64,000 nt of DNA from Thermotogae bacterium. Its GTDB lineage: Bacteria > Thermotogota > Thermotogae > Petrotogales > Petrotogaceae. Within the stretch, counting starts at the first letter, position 1; the number at the start of each line of letters is the position of its first letter. The stretch is from positions 1 to 64,000 of the forward strand of contig JACKPH010000005.1 in assembly GCA_024233675.1 (NCBI GenBank), in the 5' to 3' direction. Under the pieces are notes generated by a model, which ran no database searches, had not been told where the DNA came from, and saw nothing but the letters and a program-made list of their open reading frames with translations. Below are positions 17,161 through 25,942 of the stretch, piece by piece. A program made the translations under genes and the position numbers.

Positions 17161-18327
17161 TTATTCTTTGGATAATTTTACCCAAATACATTTTAAATAA
17201 AGACTTTCAGGTATTTGTATCATCCAGGGATGATCCTCTGACTGATATGTTATACCCAAAACCTGATGCTTATAACCCTCTCCGAAATAAGCACGTCTCA
17301 TTGCCTCAACGAGTAAATCTATGTCAGCCTGATAAGCACAGCTGCAAAGACCTATTATTCCGTCTTCTTTTATTAAAGGTTTTGAAATTTCGGTTATATT
17401 TTTAAAAATTTCCATTCCCTTTTTTCTTTCCGTTTTTTTCTTTATCAGTGACGGAGGATCGAGAATTATTATATCAAATTTTTCTTTATCGTATTTAGAC
17501 GCAAAGTTTTCGTATCTGTCCTGATAAAATTCAACATTATTAAAATTGTTGATTTTTTTATTTTCCTCAGCCATAGCTATTGAATCCGAATCTTTATCTA
17601 TAGCCACTACTTCTTTTGCACCGGCAACACATGCATTAAATGCAAAACCTCCGGTAAATGTATAAGCATCAAGAACTCTGTCTGTTTTTTTAACGAGCTT
17701 TCTTAAAAACATTCTTGAATCTCTCTGGTCAAAGAAAAATCCTGTCTTCTGGCCTTTTTTTATATCAACATAATATTTTATTCCGTGTTCATCTATTATC
17801 ATTTTTTCCGGTGGTTCTTCACCGTACACAACTCCGGTATTTCTCTGTATTTCCTCACCTGTATTTGTTTCAAAATCACTTCTTTCATATATTCCTTTTA
17901 TATTCATTACTGACTTTAAAGAATCTATAATATAATTTTTATTTTTTTCAATTCCGTTATTCCTTATCTGAACAACAAGAAAATCATTATATCTGTCAAC
18001 TATAAGGCCGGGTATTCCGTCGGCTTCGCCGTGAATCAGCCTGTATGAATTATGATTGTATCTTTCTCTTCTTTTAACAGCATTTTTTATTTTTCTTTCA
18101 AAAAAATCATAATTTATTTCTTCATCTTTTGTAGTAAGCATTCTTATTGCTATATTAGAAGATGAATATATTCCTTTTCCGAGAAATCTGTAATCTTTGC
18201 TGAAAACATTAATAAATTCACCGGAGATCTTTTCTCCTGTAATTTTTTCTATTTCATCAGAAAATATCCATGGATATCCGTTTATAATTTTATTTTCTTT
18301 ACCGTTTTTTAAATTTGCTATAAGCAA
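17161..18327 (-). CDS. rlmI: Class I SAM-dependent rRNA (cytosine-5-)methyltransferase, RlmI-like
   Basis: This 388-residue protein has an N-terminal PUA domain (about 1-75, with NGYPWIFSDEI) and a Rossmann-fold methyltransferase domain. Motifs are FFFDQRDSRMFL, VLDAYTFTGGFA (SAM-binding loop, about 217-228), IDKDSDSI, and the catalytic-region DPPS near 293. A late CSCAYQ holds the candidate catalytic Cys. RlmI makes m5C1962 in 23S rRNA, and homologues vary in target. The start is TTG at 18327 with GGGAGG seven bases upstream. No ATG lies near the conserved N terminus. Confidence 0.88.
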   Translation of the reverse strand: MLIANLKNGKENKIINGYPWIFSDEIEKITGEKISGEFINVFSKDYRFLGKGIYSSSNIAIRMLTTKDEEINYDFFERKIKNAVKRRERYNHNSYRLIHGEADGIPGLIVDRYNDFLVVQIRNNGIEKNKNYIIDSLKSVMNIKGIYERSDFETNTGEEIQRNTGVVYGEEPPEKMIIDEHGIKYYVDIKKGQKTGFFFDQRDSRMFLRKLVKKTDRVLDAYTFTGGFAFNACVAGAKEVVAIDKDSDSIAMAEENKKINNFNNVEFYQDRYENFASKYDKEKFDIIILDPPSLIKKKTERKKGMEIFKNITEISKPLIKEDGIIGLCSCAYQADIDLLVEAMRRAYFGEGYKHQVLGITYQSEDHPWMIQIPESLYLKCIWVKLSKE

Positions 18328-18341
18328 GATAATTCCTCCCG

Positions 18342-18785
18342 TTAAATGTCATCCTGTGCATCAAGTTCATATTCTGTAATTTCTTCATGATCAAAAAATA
18401 TTTTCATTTCCCTTTCTGCATTTTCCTGACTGTCTGATGCATGAACTATATTTTTTCTGACAGAAAGTCCGTATTCACCTCTTATACTTCCGGGAGAAGC
18501 TTCAAGAGGATCTGTCTTTCCAACTATATGTCTTACCATTTCTATTGCCCTGTTTCCCTCAAGAATAATAACAACTACAGGACCGGATGATGCAAATTCC
18601 ATAAGACCGTTATAAAAAGACTTCCCCGCATGTTCTTTATAGAGTTCCTCAAGCTGATCTGAAGAAGGGTTTATAAATTTCATAGCGGTTATTTTAAGGC
18701 CTCTTTTTTCAAATCTGTTTATTATTTCACCGATAAGACCTCTTCTTACTGCATTAGGTTTGAGCATAACAAATTCTTTTTCCAT
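18342..18785 (-). CDS. ndk: Nucleoside diphosphate kinase
   Basis: This 147-residue enzyme transfers the gamma-phosphate between nucleoside di- and triphosphates through a phosphohistidine. It begins with the signature EKEFVMLKPNAVRRG, and the active-site His lies in NIVHASDS near residue 115. GSIRGEYGL precedes it. The length is normal, with a short acidic tail (ELDAQDD). It starts 2 bp after the ABC ATPase gene and 14 bp before rlmI. Confidence 0.97.
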   Translation of the reverse strand: MEKEFVMLKPNAVRRGLIGEIINRFEKRGLKITAMKFINPSSDQLEELYKEHAGKSFYNGLMEFASSGPVVVIILEGNRAIEMVRHIVGKTDPLEASPGSIRGEYGLSVRKNIVHASDSQENAEREMKIFFDHEEITEYELDAQDDI

Positions 18786-18787
18786 TT

Positions 18788-19411
18788 TTATACCTCCTGC
18801 GTAATTTCTCCGTCTTTTATCATTATAACTCTGTCACAATAATCTTTTATTATGTTATCATGGGAAACTATAAAAAATGTTCTTTCCGAAGAAAGTTCAC
18901 TGATAATTTTCATAAGATTTATTTTATTTTCAGTATCAAGAGCTCCCGTTGGTTCATCACAAAGCACAGTTTCTGTTTTTCCGACAACAGCTCTTATGAG
19001 AGCCGCTCTCTGAAGCTGTCCTGTTGATACTTCAGAAGGGTATTTACCAAGATATTCCGAAACACCTGTTCTTTCTGCAAAAACGTAAATTTCATTATCT
19101 TCGTCATATCCTCTTTTTAACTGGGCAATTTTTATATTTTCATATAAAGTCAGTTCTTTTATCATATTAAAACTCTGAAATATAAAACCTGTTTTAAGAT
19201 TTATCGGTTTATACTGATACTCAATATTTCCGGAAACAGGTTTCATAAGATTTCCCATTATATGAAGAAGTGTCGATTTTCCGCTTCCGGATGGTCCGAA
19301 AAGGGCAATAATTTCATTTTCATATATTTCAAGATTTATATTTTTTAAAACATAATTTTTTTCATCGTAAGTGTGACTTATTCCGTTTATTTTTATAAGT
19401 TTATTCTTCAT
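18788..19411 (-). CDS. ABC transporter ATP-binding protein, MacB/LolD type
   Basis: This 207-residue ATPase has Walker A GPSGSGKST near 38-46, a Q-loop at GFIFQSFNM, signature STGQLQRAA near 130-138 and Walker B TVLCDEPTGALD. The GPSGSGKST and DEPTGALD motifs are typical of the MacB/LolD/FtsE group, which uses mechanotransmission rather than classic transport. It overlaps the permease gene by 11 bp. Confidence 0.93.
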   Translation of the reverse strand: MKNKLIKINGISHTYDEKNYVLKNINLEIYENEIIALFGPSGSGKSTLLHIMGNLMKPVSGNIEYQYKPINLKTGFIFQSFNMIKELTLYENIKIAQLKRGYDEDNEIYVFAERTGVSEYLGKYPSEVSTGQLQRAALIRAVVGKTETVLCDEPTGALDTENKINLMKIISELSSERTFFIVSHDNIIKDYCDRVIMIKDGEITQEV

Positions 19412-20486
19412 TTTTTAATGCCTCCAAAGTCTCTATTTTTAATATTCTGTAAGCGGTAAAAAATGAAAATAAAGACACAACAAAAAAATTAAGAAAAAAT
19501 GAAAATATTATTGTTTTTATATCAAGATTTACAGGGAGATAATCTATATAAAAAATTCCTCCCGGCAATTTTATTTTTATTATTTTAAGAATCAAAGAAG
19601 TTAAAACTCCTGCACTTAAACCGGCTAAATATCCGTAAAGTGATATATATATGCTTTCTCTTAAAAATACGGAAGATATTTCTGTTTTACCGAACCCTAT
19701 TGATTTTAAAATCCCTATTTCTTTTTTTCTGTTTAGTATTGAAAATGTAACCGAATTTGAAATACTGAATCCTGTCATGATAAAAACAAAAACCGATATC
19801 AGAAGAGTTATAAGGCTGTCAACTTCTACTGTTTTCGTAAGAGTTTCATTGGATTCCTTCCAGGTAAGGGAATTATAAGCAGAAAGATAATCTTTTTTAA
19901 ATTTTTCCGCATTTTTAGGATTTCTGAGTATTATACCAGTATAGGTAAGATCTTCGGTTTTCTGAATAAGTGCTATTTTCGAATCATAATTATATACATT
20001 TGTTTTAAAAATACCGCTTATTTTATATTTTTTGGGTACAGGTAATATTCCTTTAACAGAAAAAAAGTTTATTTCATCCCCAAGAGTCACCCCGAGTTCT
20101 TTTGAAAGTTCATTTCCTATAACAGCTCCTGAAAAATCCCCGTATTCAAGGGATTTGGAAAAAAAATCAGTTTTTTCCGTATTTAAAACCTGAATAAACT
20201 GAAATCCTGACCTTGTAACCGCAAGATTATTTTCTAAATCAAATTTAAATTTTTCTGATATTTCATTATTATTTTCCGTATAATTTCCCAATACTGTTAT
20301 ATGCGGATAAAAATTAGTTATGGAATCCATAAGCACACTGTCAAAACCATTAATTATGCTTGTAATAGCAACTATTCCCCATACACCTATTAAAATTGAG
20401 AAAAACGAAAGTCTGAAACTGTTTCTTGATTTTTTCAGAAATCCTTTTATTATTATTTTTTCTGCTTTTCTGTTTTTATTCACCAA
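19401..20486 (-). CDS. ABC permease, FtsX/MacB type
   Basis: This 361-residue protein has the four-helix MacB/LolC layout: one helix near 25-47, a periplasmic domain of about 190 residues, and three C-terminal helices (about 235-260, 280-305, 325-350). The conserved ILNRKKEIGILKSIGFGKTEI loop marks the family. The start is TTG at 20486 or GTG at 20483, both just after GGTGAT at the end of the LCP gene, which it overlaps. Lipoprotein or small-molecule transfer across the envelope is possible; the substrate is unknown. Confidence 0.87.
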   Translation of the reverse strand: MVNKNRKAEKIIIKGFLKKSRNSFRLSFFSILIGVWGIVAITSIINGFDSVLMDSITNFYPHITVLGNYTENNNEISEKFKFDLENNLAVTRSGFQFIQVLNTEKTDFFSKSLEYGDFSGAVIGNELSKELGVTLGDEINFFSVKGILPVPKKYKISGIFKTNVYNYDSKIALIQKTEDLTYTGIILRNPKNAEKFKKDYLSAYNSLTWKESNETLTKTVEVDSLITLLISVFVFIMTGFSISNSVTFSILNRKKEIGILKSIGFGKTEISSVFLRESIYISLYGYLAGLSAGVLTSLILKIIKIKLPGGIFYIDYLPVNLDIKTIIFSFFLNFFVVSLFSFFTAYRILKIETLEALKNEE

Positions 20487-21648
20487 GTATCACCAAAATA
20501 TCATAATTTTCAGTATCTATAAGATTTGCGGACAAAAAATTTATAGTATAAAAATACAAATCTTTATCATTTAAAATTACTGTTTCCGTACCGAATACAG
20601 ATTTTATTTTTTCTGCCCAGTAATCATAATTCTTAGTATTCTTAAAAAATATATAACTTTTATTTTCATCAAATTTAAAATTATCGCTGTCTTCTATTTC
20701 GCTGTCAACTATTTTAAAAACATTACCCGATACATTCCATTTGGAAGATATATAAGTATAAAAATTATACATTTTATTAGTATAATTTCTGGTAAAAATT
20801 ATCCAGGGTCTGTACTCTTTTTCCGGAGCCTTAAAATTAATAATATTATATTTTGTATCCTCAATTTTACCGCTGTCTATGAGTACGTAATTTTCTTCAA
20901 GTGAAGACGGAAATTGCAGAAAAGTTATATCAGCTTTTTTTACTTTCTGATATATACCCATTATTTCTGAAAAATTAAAATTATTTAAAGTATCATTAAG
21001 AACTGTTCTGAATATTTTCAGAAGAGTAGTAACACCTTTTTTCATAGATTCGGAAAGAATTGCATAGAGCGCATTTTTCTGTCTTTCTATTCTTCCTATA
21101 TCTCCGTAAATATCATATCTGAATCTCATATATTCCAGAAGTTTCTGACCGTCCATTTCATTAATACCTTTCTGAAAATTTATGAAAAGATTCTGATGAT
21201 AATCTGTATAGGCTATTTCTGTATCTACATAAACTTTTACGGGAGCTATTATATCTCCTATCTGCTTAAATATTTCATAGTTAAAAACCATATATTTTTC
21301 AACTTTAACTCCGAAAATATCACTGACTTCTTTCAGAAGTGCTTCTACACCGTAATATTCATAAATAGAGTTTATTCTTCTTTCTCTTCCGTCATATTCT
21401 ATAAGTAAATCTCTCGGAATAGGAAGCATTACTATTTTACCTTCCTCATTTATACCGCCGAGTATTATGCTGTCTGTTCTTGATATATCTTCAGTACTCG
21501 AAGAATCCATTCCCATAACAAGGAAATAATAAGGAAATGTCATCTTTTTTCCTTCCTTAATAACTTTAAAAGGGCTTATATATACAGACAAAACAAGGAT
21601 TAATAGGATTATCAGACCTATTATCCCTGTTATAAATCTTTTAAGCAA
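20476..21648 (-). CDS. LytR-CpsA-Psr (LCP) family protein
   Basis: This protein of about 390 residues has an N-terminal membrane anchor (about 5-25) and an LCP domain that, in known members, transfers glycopolymers from lipid carriers to peptidoglycan. Visible markers are YFLVMGMDSS, SRTDSIILGGIN, LPIPRDLLIEYDGRERRINSIYE and YMRFRYDIYGDIGRIERQ, with the usual Arg/Asp ligands for pyrophosphate and metal. A LytR-C-type domain lies in the last 90 residues. I prefer TTG at 21648 because GGAGTGA is five bases upstream. A GTG at 21657 overlaps the previous stop but has no site. Confidence 0.87.
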   Translation of the reverse strand: MLKRFITGIIGLIILLILVLSVYISPFKVIKEGKKMTFPYYFLVMGMDSSSTEDISRTDSIILGGINEEGKIVMLPIPRDLLIEYDGRERRINSIYEYYGVEALLKEVSDIFGVKVEKYMVFNYEIFKQIGDIIAPVKVYVDTEIAYTDYHQNLFINFQKGINEMDGQKLLEYMRFRYDIYGDIGRIERQKNALYAILSESMKKGVTTLLKIFRTVLNDTLNNFNFSEIMGIYQKVKKADITFLQFPSSLEENYVLIDSGKIEDTKYNIINFKAPEKEYRPWIIFTRNYTNKMYNFYTYISSKWNVSGNVFKIVDSEIEDSDNFKFDENKSYIFFKNTKNYDYWAEKIKSVFGTETVILNDKDLYFYTINFLSANLIDTENYDILVILGE

Positions 21649-21653
21649 TATGA

Positions 21654-22352
21654 TCACTCCAGAATACTTTTTATTGTATCAAAATCTTCAGGTTTTATTT
21701 CGTTTATTTCATATTTATTATCTCCTACGTTTACTGTAAGAGGACTTGAAAATCTTCCTGTTGCTTTCATTTTATCATAATTTGTAACTGAATATTTTTT
21801 GAAAACTTTCATAAAATAATAAAGTACATTACTGTCAACTTTTGTTTCTCTGTCATATTTGGAAATTATTTTAGCGTATCCCGAAGCTTTAATAAAATCA
21901 AAAAGTGATGAATCAGAATAAATCATTGTATCAAAAAATCCTTCTATGCCGGGTTTATCTGATTTCATAGATGAATTAATTTCCGAAAGTGCTTTATCGT
22001 CAAGTTTAAGTGTAAATATTTCATCCGCTCTTTTACCAAACTGCTGATAAAAAGAATCTGTTGTTTCCGAAAGTTTTGATGAATCAACTGTAAAACCTGT
22101 TTCAGGAAATGTTATTTTATCCTGTGATTTTATAATATATATTTTTTTATCCACGCTGTTCAGAGATCTTACAAAATAAATATCATTATTATAACTTATT
22201 GTAAGATTAACATTCTGTCTGTCAAAAAGATAATAGTTTTCCATTCTGAAAATCATAAAAGACGGAATGGCTATAATTACCAAAAGTATTATAATAAAAA
22301 TAAATATAAACTTTTTTGAACCCGATTTTCTTTTCTTTAGATATACTGCCAC
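21654..22352 (-). CDS. Membrane-anchored extracytoplasmic protein, unknown
   Basis: This protein of about 232 residues has a basic N terminus (KKRKSGSKK), one hydrophobic helix (about 14-34) and a polar extracytoplasmic domain without cysteines or a recognised motif. GTG at 22352 lies six bases after GGAGGTG. A GTG at 22361 is inside that site. It is sandwiched between yqeK and the LCP gene with almost no gaps, so it may assist the LCP protein in wall-polymer attachment. That is inference from position. Confidence 0.7.
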   Translation of the reverse strand: MAVYLKKRKSGSKKFIFIFIIILLVIIAIPSFMIFRMENYYLFDRQNVNLTISYNNDIYFVRSLNSVDKKIYIIKSQDKITFPETGFTVDSSKLSETTDSFYQQFGKRADEIFTLKLDDKALSEINSSMKSDKPGIEGFFDTMIYSDSSLFDFIKASGYAKIISKYDRETKVDSNVLYYFMKVFKKYSVTNYDKMKATGRFSSPLTVNVGDNKYEINEIKPEDFDTIKSILE

Positions 22353-22367
22353 GAAATACACCTCCAG

Positions 22368-22931
22368 CTATATTTTGCTAATATAATTATTATAGGCTTC
22401 AACTGTTTCCGGTAATATAAAAAGCTGTTTTTTCAGAGCGTACTCTATTTTATTTTTTACAATAAGTTTATAAGCAATATTAATGCCTTTAAAAGATTTT
22501 TCCCTTAAATATTCAACACCTTCAAAATCTCTTGTTCTTTCAAGAGCATCACATATAAGCATAATTTTTCCCGTATCGTTATCAAATTTATAACCCGAAG
22601 TATGATAATAAACTGCTTCATATATTTCGGAATTTACGGAATATTTCTCTTTAAGATATTCTGCTGCTATTTTACCATGAAGAAGCAGAGGAGATTTTTT
22701 TTCTATATAACTTATTTCTATACCGTATTTTTCAGCTTGGGAAATAAAAAAATCATCATCTTTTTCACGGAATATATCATGACCCCATATTGCAGTTTCC
22801 GCATAATCATTATCAAAATTATAGATTTTTTTTAATTCCTTATAATAATCATATACTGATTCCACATGATTATATCTTTTTTTGCTTAAATTTTCTTTAT
22901 TAATAAGTTTTAATTCACTGAGAAATTTTAT
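22368..22931 (-). CDS. yqeK: YqeK-like HD-domain Ap4A hydrolase with apparent AUA start
   Basis: The HD-domain family protein hydrolyses diadenosine tetraphosphate symmetrically in characterised members. Visible motifs are KRYNHVESV (first metal His), WGHDIFRE (HD), LLHGKIAAEYL, YYHTSG and CDALERTRDFEGVEYLRE. The first canonical start is GTG at 22865, but this would cut off the conserved KRYNH. The frame stays open upstream to an ATA at 22931, which has GAAGGTG five bases before it. That is the spacing used by neighbouring genes, so I propose AUA initiation (187 codons). It lies 12 bp after the DUF503 gene. A yqeK next to an LCP gene is also seen in other bacteria. Confidence 0.75.
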   Translation of the reverse strand: MKFLSELKLINKENLSKKRYNHVESVYDYYKELKKIYNFDNDYAETAIWGHDIFREKDDDFFISQAEKYGIEISYIEKKSPLLLHGKIAAEYLKEKYSVNSEIYEAVYYHTSGYKFDNDTGKIMLICDALERTRDFEGVEYLREKSFKGINIAYKLIVKNKIEYALKKQLFILPETVEAYNNYISKI

Positions 22932-22943
22932 AGTCTCACCTTC

Positions 22944-23225
22944 CTAAAATATATCATAATCATTTGAATAAATCTCAAGACCGTATTTTTCTTCTATAAA
23001 AATTTCAATATTTTCAGAGGATTTAAGAAGATAATCCTTACTGTCACTAACCTGAGCGTATAAAATTCCTATAAATTTTTTTGAATCAAGTTCACCGTAT
23101 TCCATAACAGAAAGCTGAAAATTTTTCCTTAATGCATTAATAAGTGTTTTTACAATACTTCTTTTTTCTTTAAGTGTATCTATTCCCTCCGGTTTTAAAA
23201 TAATATATGATTTAATACAGTACAT
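22944..23225 (-). CDS. DUF503 family protein (YlxP-like)
   Basis: This 93-residue protein has the family hallmark LKEKRSIVKTLINALRKNF near residues 19-37 followed by SVMEYGELDSKKFIGI. The ATG at 23225 has GGTGAAA before it. The frame is open further upstream but that part lies inside the cobalamin adenosyltransferase gene. The fold is ferredoxin-like and the function is unsettled. YlxP-type members often lie near translation genes such as rbfA. It lies 4 bp after the adenosyltransferase gene. Confidence 0.85.
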   Translation of the reverse strand: MYCIKSYIILKPEGIDTLKEKRSIVKTLINALRKNFQLSVMEYGELDSKKFIGILYAQVSDSKDYLLKSSENIEIFIEEKYGLEIYSNDYDIF

Positions 23226-23229
23226 TATT

Positions 23230-23757
23230 TCACCACTTTTTATATTCAAGTTTTCCTTCAAGATATTCTTCGAATCTTGCTATAATAAAAAGAAGGTCAG
23301 AAAGTCTGTTTACATATTTCAGAAGACTTCCGGAGATATTTTCACTCTTAGAAAGAGTGATTATTCTTCTTTCGGCTCTTCTTGAAATTGTACGGCTGAT
23401 ATCAAGTTTTGCCGACTGTATTGTATTTCCAGGTATAACAAATCCTTTTAATTTCAGTTTATCCTCGTAAAAATGAACATATTCCGTAAGTCTTTCGGAA
23501 TCATTTTCTTCTATAGGCTTTACAAAAAGTTTATCTTTAGAAGCTAATTGTCCTGCCACCCTGAAAAGATCATTCTGAATTTCTTCAAGAATATCCTTAA
23601 CCTCATAAGATTTAACATAATGTTTTGCTTCTCCGATATTTGAATTTAACTCATCTATTGTTCCGTAAGCTTCTACCCTAATACTGTCTTTATCTACTCT
23701 TTCTCCGCTCCACAAAGATGTCTGACCTTTATCTCCGGTTTTTGTAGAAATAGACAT
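23230..23757 (-). CDS. Cob(I)alamin adenosyltransferase, PduO type
   Basis: This 175-residue enzyme transfers the adenosyl group of ATP to cob(I)alamin to make coenzyme B12. The N-terminal ATP motif TKTGDKGQTSLWSGERV (about 5-21) and AYGTIDELNS are diagnostic, as is the C-terminal SRRAERRIITL (about 125-135), which binds ATP phosphate. No other B12 gene lies in the window, which would fit salvage of corrinoids, but this cannot be decided here. Confidence 0.93.
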   Translation of the reverse strand: MSISTKTGDKGQTSLWSGERVDKDSIRVEAYGTIDELNSNIGEAKHYVKSYEVKDILEEIQNDLFRVAGQLASKDKLFVKPIEENDSERLTEYVHFYEDKLKLKGFVIPGNTIQSAKLDISRTISRRAERRIITLSKSENISGSLLKYVNRLSDLLFIIARFEEYLEGKLEYKKW

Positions 23758-23835
23758 TTCATCACCTCCGGTATATTATTATTATATGAAAAATTTTTAT
23801 TGCTATTTTTACTTTTTACACTATATATATTATAA

Positions 23836-23865
23836 CAAAAACGGGAAGCATTTAATAGCTTCCCG
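23836..23865 (-). terminator. Intrinsic terminator after the EF-G paralogue
   Basis: On the minus strand an 8 bp stem CGGGAAGC / GCTTCCCG with an eight-base loop is followed by TTTTTGTT. The TATAAT just downstream (TTGTTATAAT on the minus strand) may be the -10 of the next operon. Confidence 0.85.
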
Positions 23866-23872
23866 ATTATTT

Positions 23873-25927
23873 TTATTCTTCCTGTGTATTTTCAGAAATG
23901 ATTTTTTTCTGTATATCTCCGGGTACTTCTGTATATTTAAGGAATTTCATTGTAAAATATCCCTTTCCCGAAGTAAGTGAGCTTAATTGCGGTGAAAAAT
24001 CAAGCATTTCAGCTAAAGGTATTTCAGCAGATATTTTATCGTTTCCGCTTCCTACTGATTCCATACCCATAGGTCTTCCTCTTTTTGCAGTAACTTCACC
24101 CATTACACCGCCCGTATACTCTGACGGAACAAAAATTTCAACAAGCATAATAGGTTCAAGTATTACAGGATTACCCTGTTTAAGTCCTTCTTTAAATGCT
24201 GTTCTGGCAGCAATCTGGAACGCTATATCAGATGAGTCTACATCATGGTATGATCCGTCATAAAGTACAACTTTCACATCAACAACCGGATATCCTGCCA
24301 ACACACCTTTTTTTATTCCTTCTTTTATTCCTTTATCAACAGAAGGTATGAAATTTCTCGGTATTACCCCACCGACTATCTGATCTTCAAAAACATAACC
24401 TTCTCCTCTTGTTATAGGTTCAAGTTTTATTTTTACATGTCCGTACTGTCCGTGACCGCCCGTCTGTTTTTTATGTTTATATTCAGCCTGACTCGGTACT
24501 TTTATTGTTTCTCTGTAAGCAATTTTAGGTTTTCCTACTTCAAAATCAACTCCGAAATTCTTTTTAAGTCTTTCTGTCATAACTTCAAGATGTATAGAAC
24601 CTACACCGTTTATTACAGTTTCACCTGTTTCAGAATCAAATTCCCATCCGAATGTCGGATCTGATTCTGAAAGTTTGGATAATGCACTTGTAATTTTATC
24701 TATTTCATTTTTGGATTTCGGAATTATAGATTTAGAAATCATCGGTTCAGGATAATTCGGAACTTCTATTTCTTCACATTCCAAATCCATACAGATTGTT
24801 TCCCCTATTTTACTGGATTTAAGTTTAGGTATAACTATTATATCTCCTATTCCTGCATCCTCTGTTTCATCATTTTTATCAAATCTCGGTATATAAATAT
24901 GAGAAGCTTTTTCCTGAGATTCCTCCTGAAGAACATAAAATGATGAGCCTGGTTTAAGTTCTCCGGAAATTATTCTTACAAAAGTAAGTTTTCCTACAAA
25001 AGGATCTACATCATTTTTAATAATAAGCCCCATAAGTTTTCCATTTATGTCAGAAACTATTTCTTTCCCGTTTTTTGTTTTAAAAGTTCTTTCATCGGCA
25101 GATTCACCTATTGATTTCATAACGTACATAAATCTGTCAACACCTATATTTTTAACTGCAGAACCTATTAAAACAGGTGCTATTACATCACTTTCAACAG
25201 CTTTATGAAGACATTTGAAAAATTCTTCGGATGTTATTGCTTCTTCTCCGCCTTCAAAATATTTTTCAAGAATTTCTTCATCATTTTCAACAATATCTTC
25301 AACAAGTTCAGAATGATATTTTTCAAAATAAGCTTTTGCATTTTCAGGAAGTTCTATTTCCTGACCTTTACCGTTTTCATCGTACACATATGATTTTTTT
25401 GTTATAAGATTACATAATCCTTTGAAATCTTCCCCTTCTCCTACAGGAACATGGAAAGGAACCACCTTTGTACCGTTCTCAAATTTTTCTTTGAGATCCT
25501 CTATAATCTTTCCGAAATTTACGCCTTCTTTGTCCATTCCGTTAATTAAAAATGTTACAGGTTTTTTTAACTCTCTTGAAACTGTCCATATCCTTTCAGT
25601 GGTAACTTCTACACCTGAACCTCCGTTAAGAATTATAACAACGTTGTCAACAGCATGCAGTGCAGTTTCTATATCTCCGAGAAATTCCGAAGAGCCCGGT
25701 GTATCGATAAAAAACATTCTTACGTCATCATAATCCACTGAAAAAATATGATTTGAAAATGTTGATCCTTTTTCCTTTTCCAATGATTCTTTGTCAAGAT
25801 ATCTCTGACCTATTCTGTCTGCAGTTGAAAAATCTTTTAACACTGCATCCATAAATGTTGTTTTACCACATCCGTGATGGCCAAAAATACCTATGACTCT
25901 TTTTTGGGTAGAACTTAACTTCCCCAT
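23873..25927 (-). CDS. Elongation factor G-like GTPase (EF-G paralogue)
   Basis: This 684-residue protein has the five-domain EF-G layout: G domain (about 1-270), beta-barrel II (about 285-370) and domains III to V, ending in the RGRPMGMES region. The P-loop reads GHHGCGKTT, not AHIDAGKTT, and the G3 motif reads DTPGSSEF, not DTPGHVDF. The catalytic His of true EF-G is therefore replaced by Ser, as usual in this paralogue subfamily. It is not the housekeeping fusA and it is not next to rps12/rps7. I prefer ATG 25927 with GGAGGTG six bases upstream. It ends the kinase-deoA-glycosidase transcript. Confidence 0.9.
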   Translation of the reverse strand: MGKLSSTQKRVIGIFGHHGCGKTTFMDAVLKDFSTADRIGQRYLDKESLEKEKGSTFSNHIFSVDYDDVRMFFIDTPGSSEFLGDIETALHAVDNVVIILNGGSGVEVTTERIWTVSRELKKPVTFLINGMDKEGVNFGKIIEDLKEKFENGTKVVPFHVPVGEGEDFKGLCNLITKKSYVYDENGKGQEIELPENAKAYFEKYHSELVEDIVENDEEILEKYFEGGEEAITSEEFFKCLHKAVESDVIAPVLIGSAVKNIGVDRFMYVMKSIGESADERTFKTKNGKEIVSDINGKLMGLIIKNDVDPFVGKLTFVRIISGELKPGSSFYVLQEESQEKASHIYIPRFDKNDETEDAGIGDIIVIPKLKSSKIGETICMDLECEEIEVPNYPEPMISKSIIPKSKNEIDKITSALSKLSESDPTFGWEFDSETGETVINGVGSIHLEVMTERLKKNFGVDFEVGKPKIAYRETIKVPSQAEYKHKKQTGGHGQYGHVKIKLEPITRGEGYVFEDQIVGGVIPRNFIPSVDKGIKEGIKKGVLAGYPVVDVKVVLYDGSYHDVDSSDIAFQIAARTAFKEGLKQGNPVILEPIMLVEIFVPSEYTGGVMGEVTAKRGRPMGMESVGSGNDKISAEIPLAEMLDFSPQLSSLTSGKGYFTMKFLKYTEVPGDIQKKIISENTQEE

Positions 25928-25942
25928 ATATCCCACCTCCGT

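Noticed and set aside
22863..22865. GTG as start of yqeK
   Set aside because: It would delete the conserved KRYNH motif and has no ribosome-binding site.
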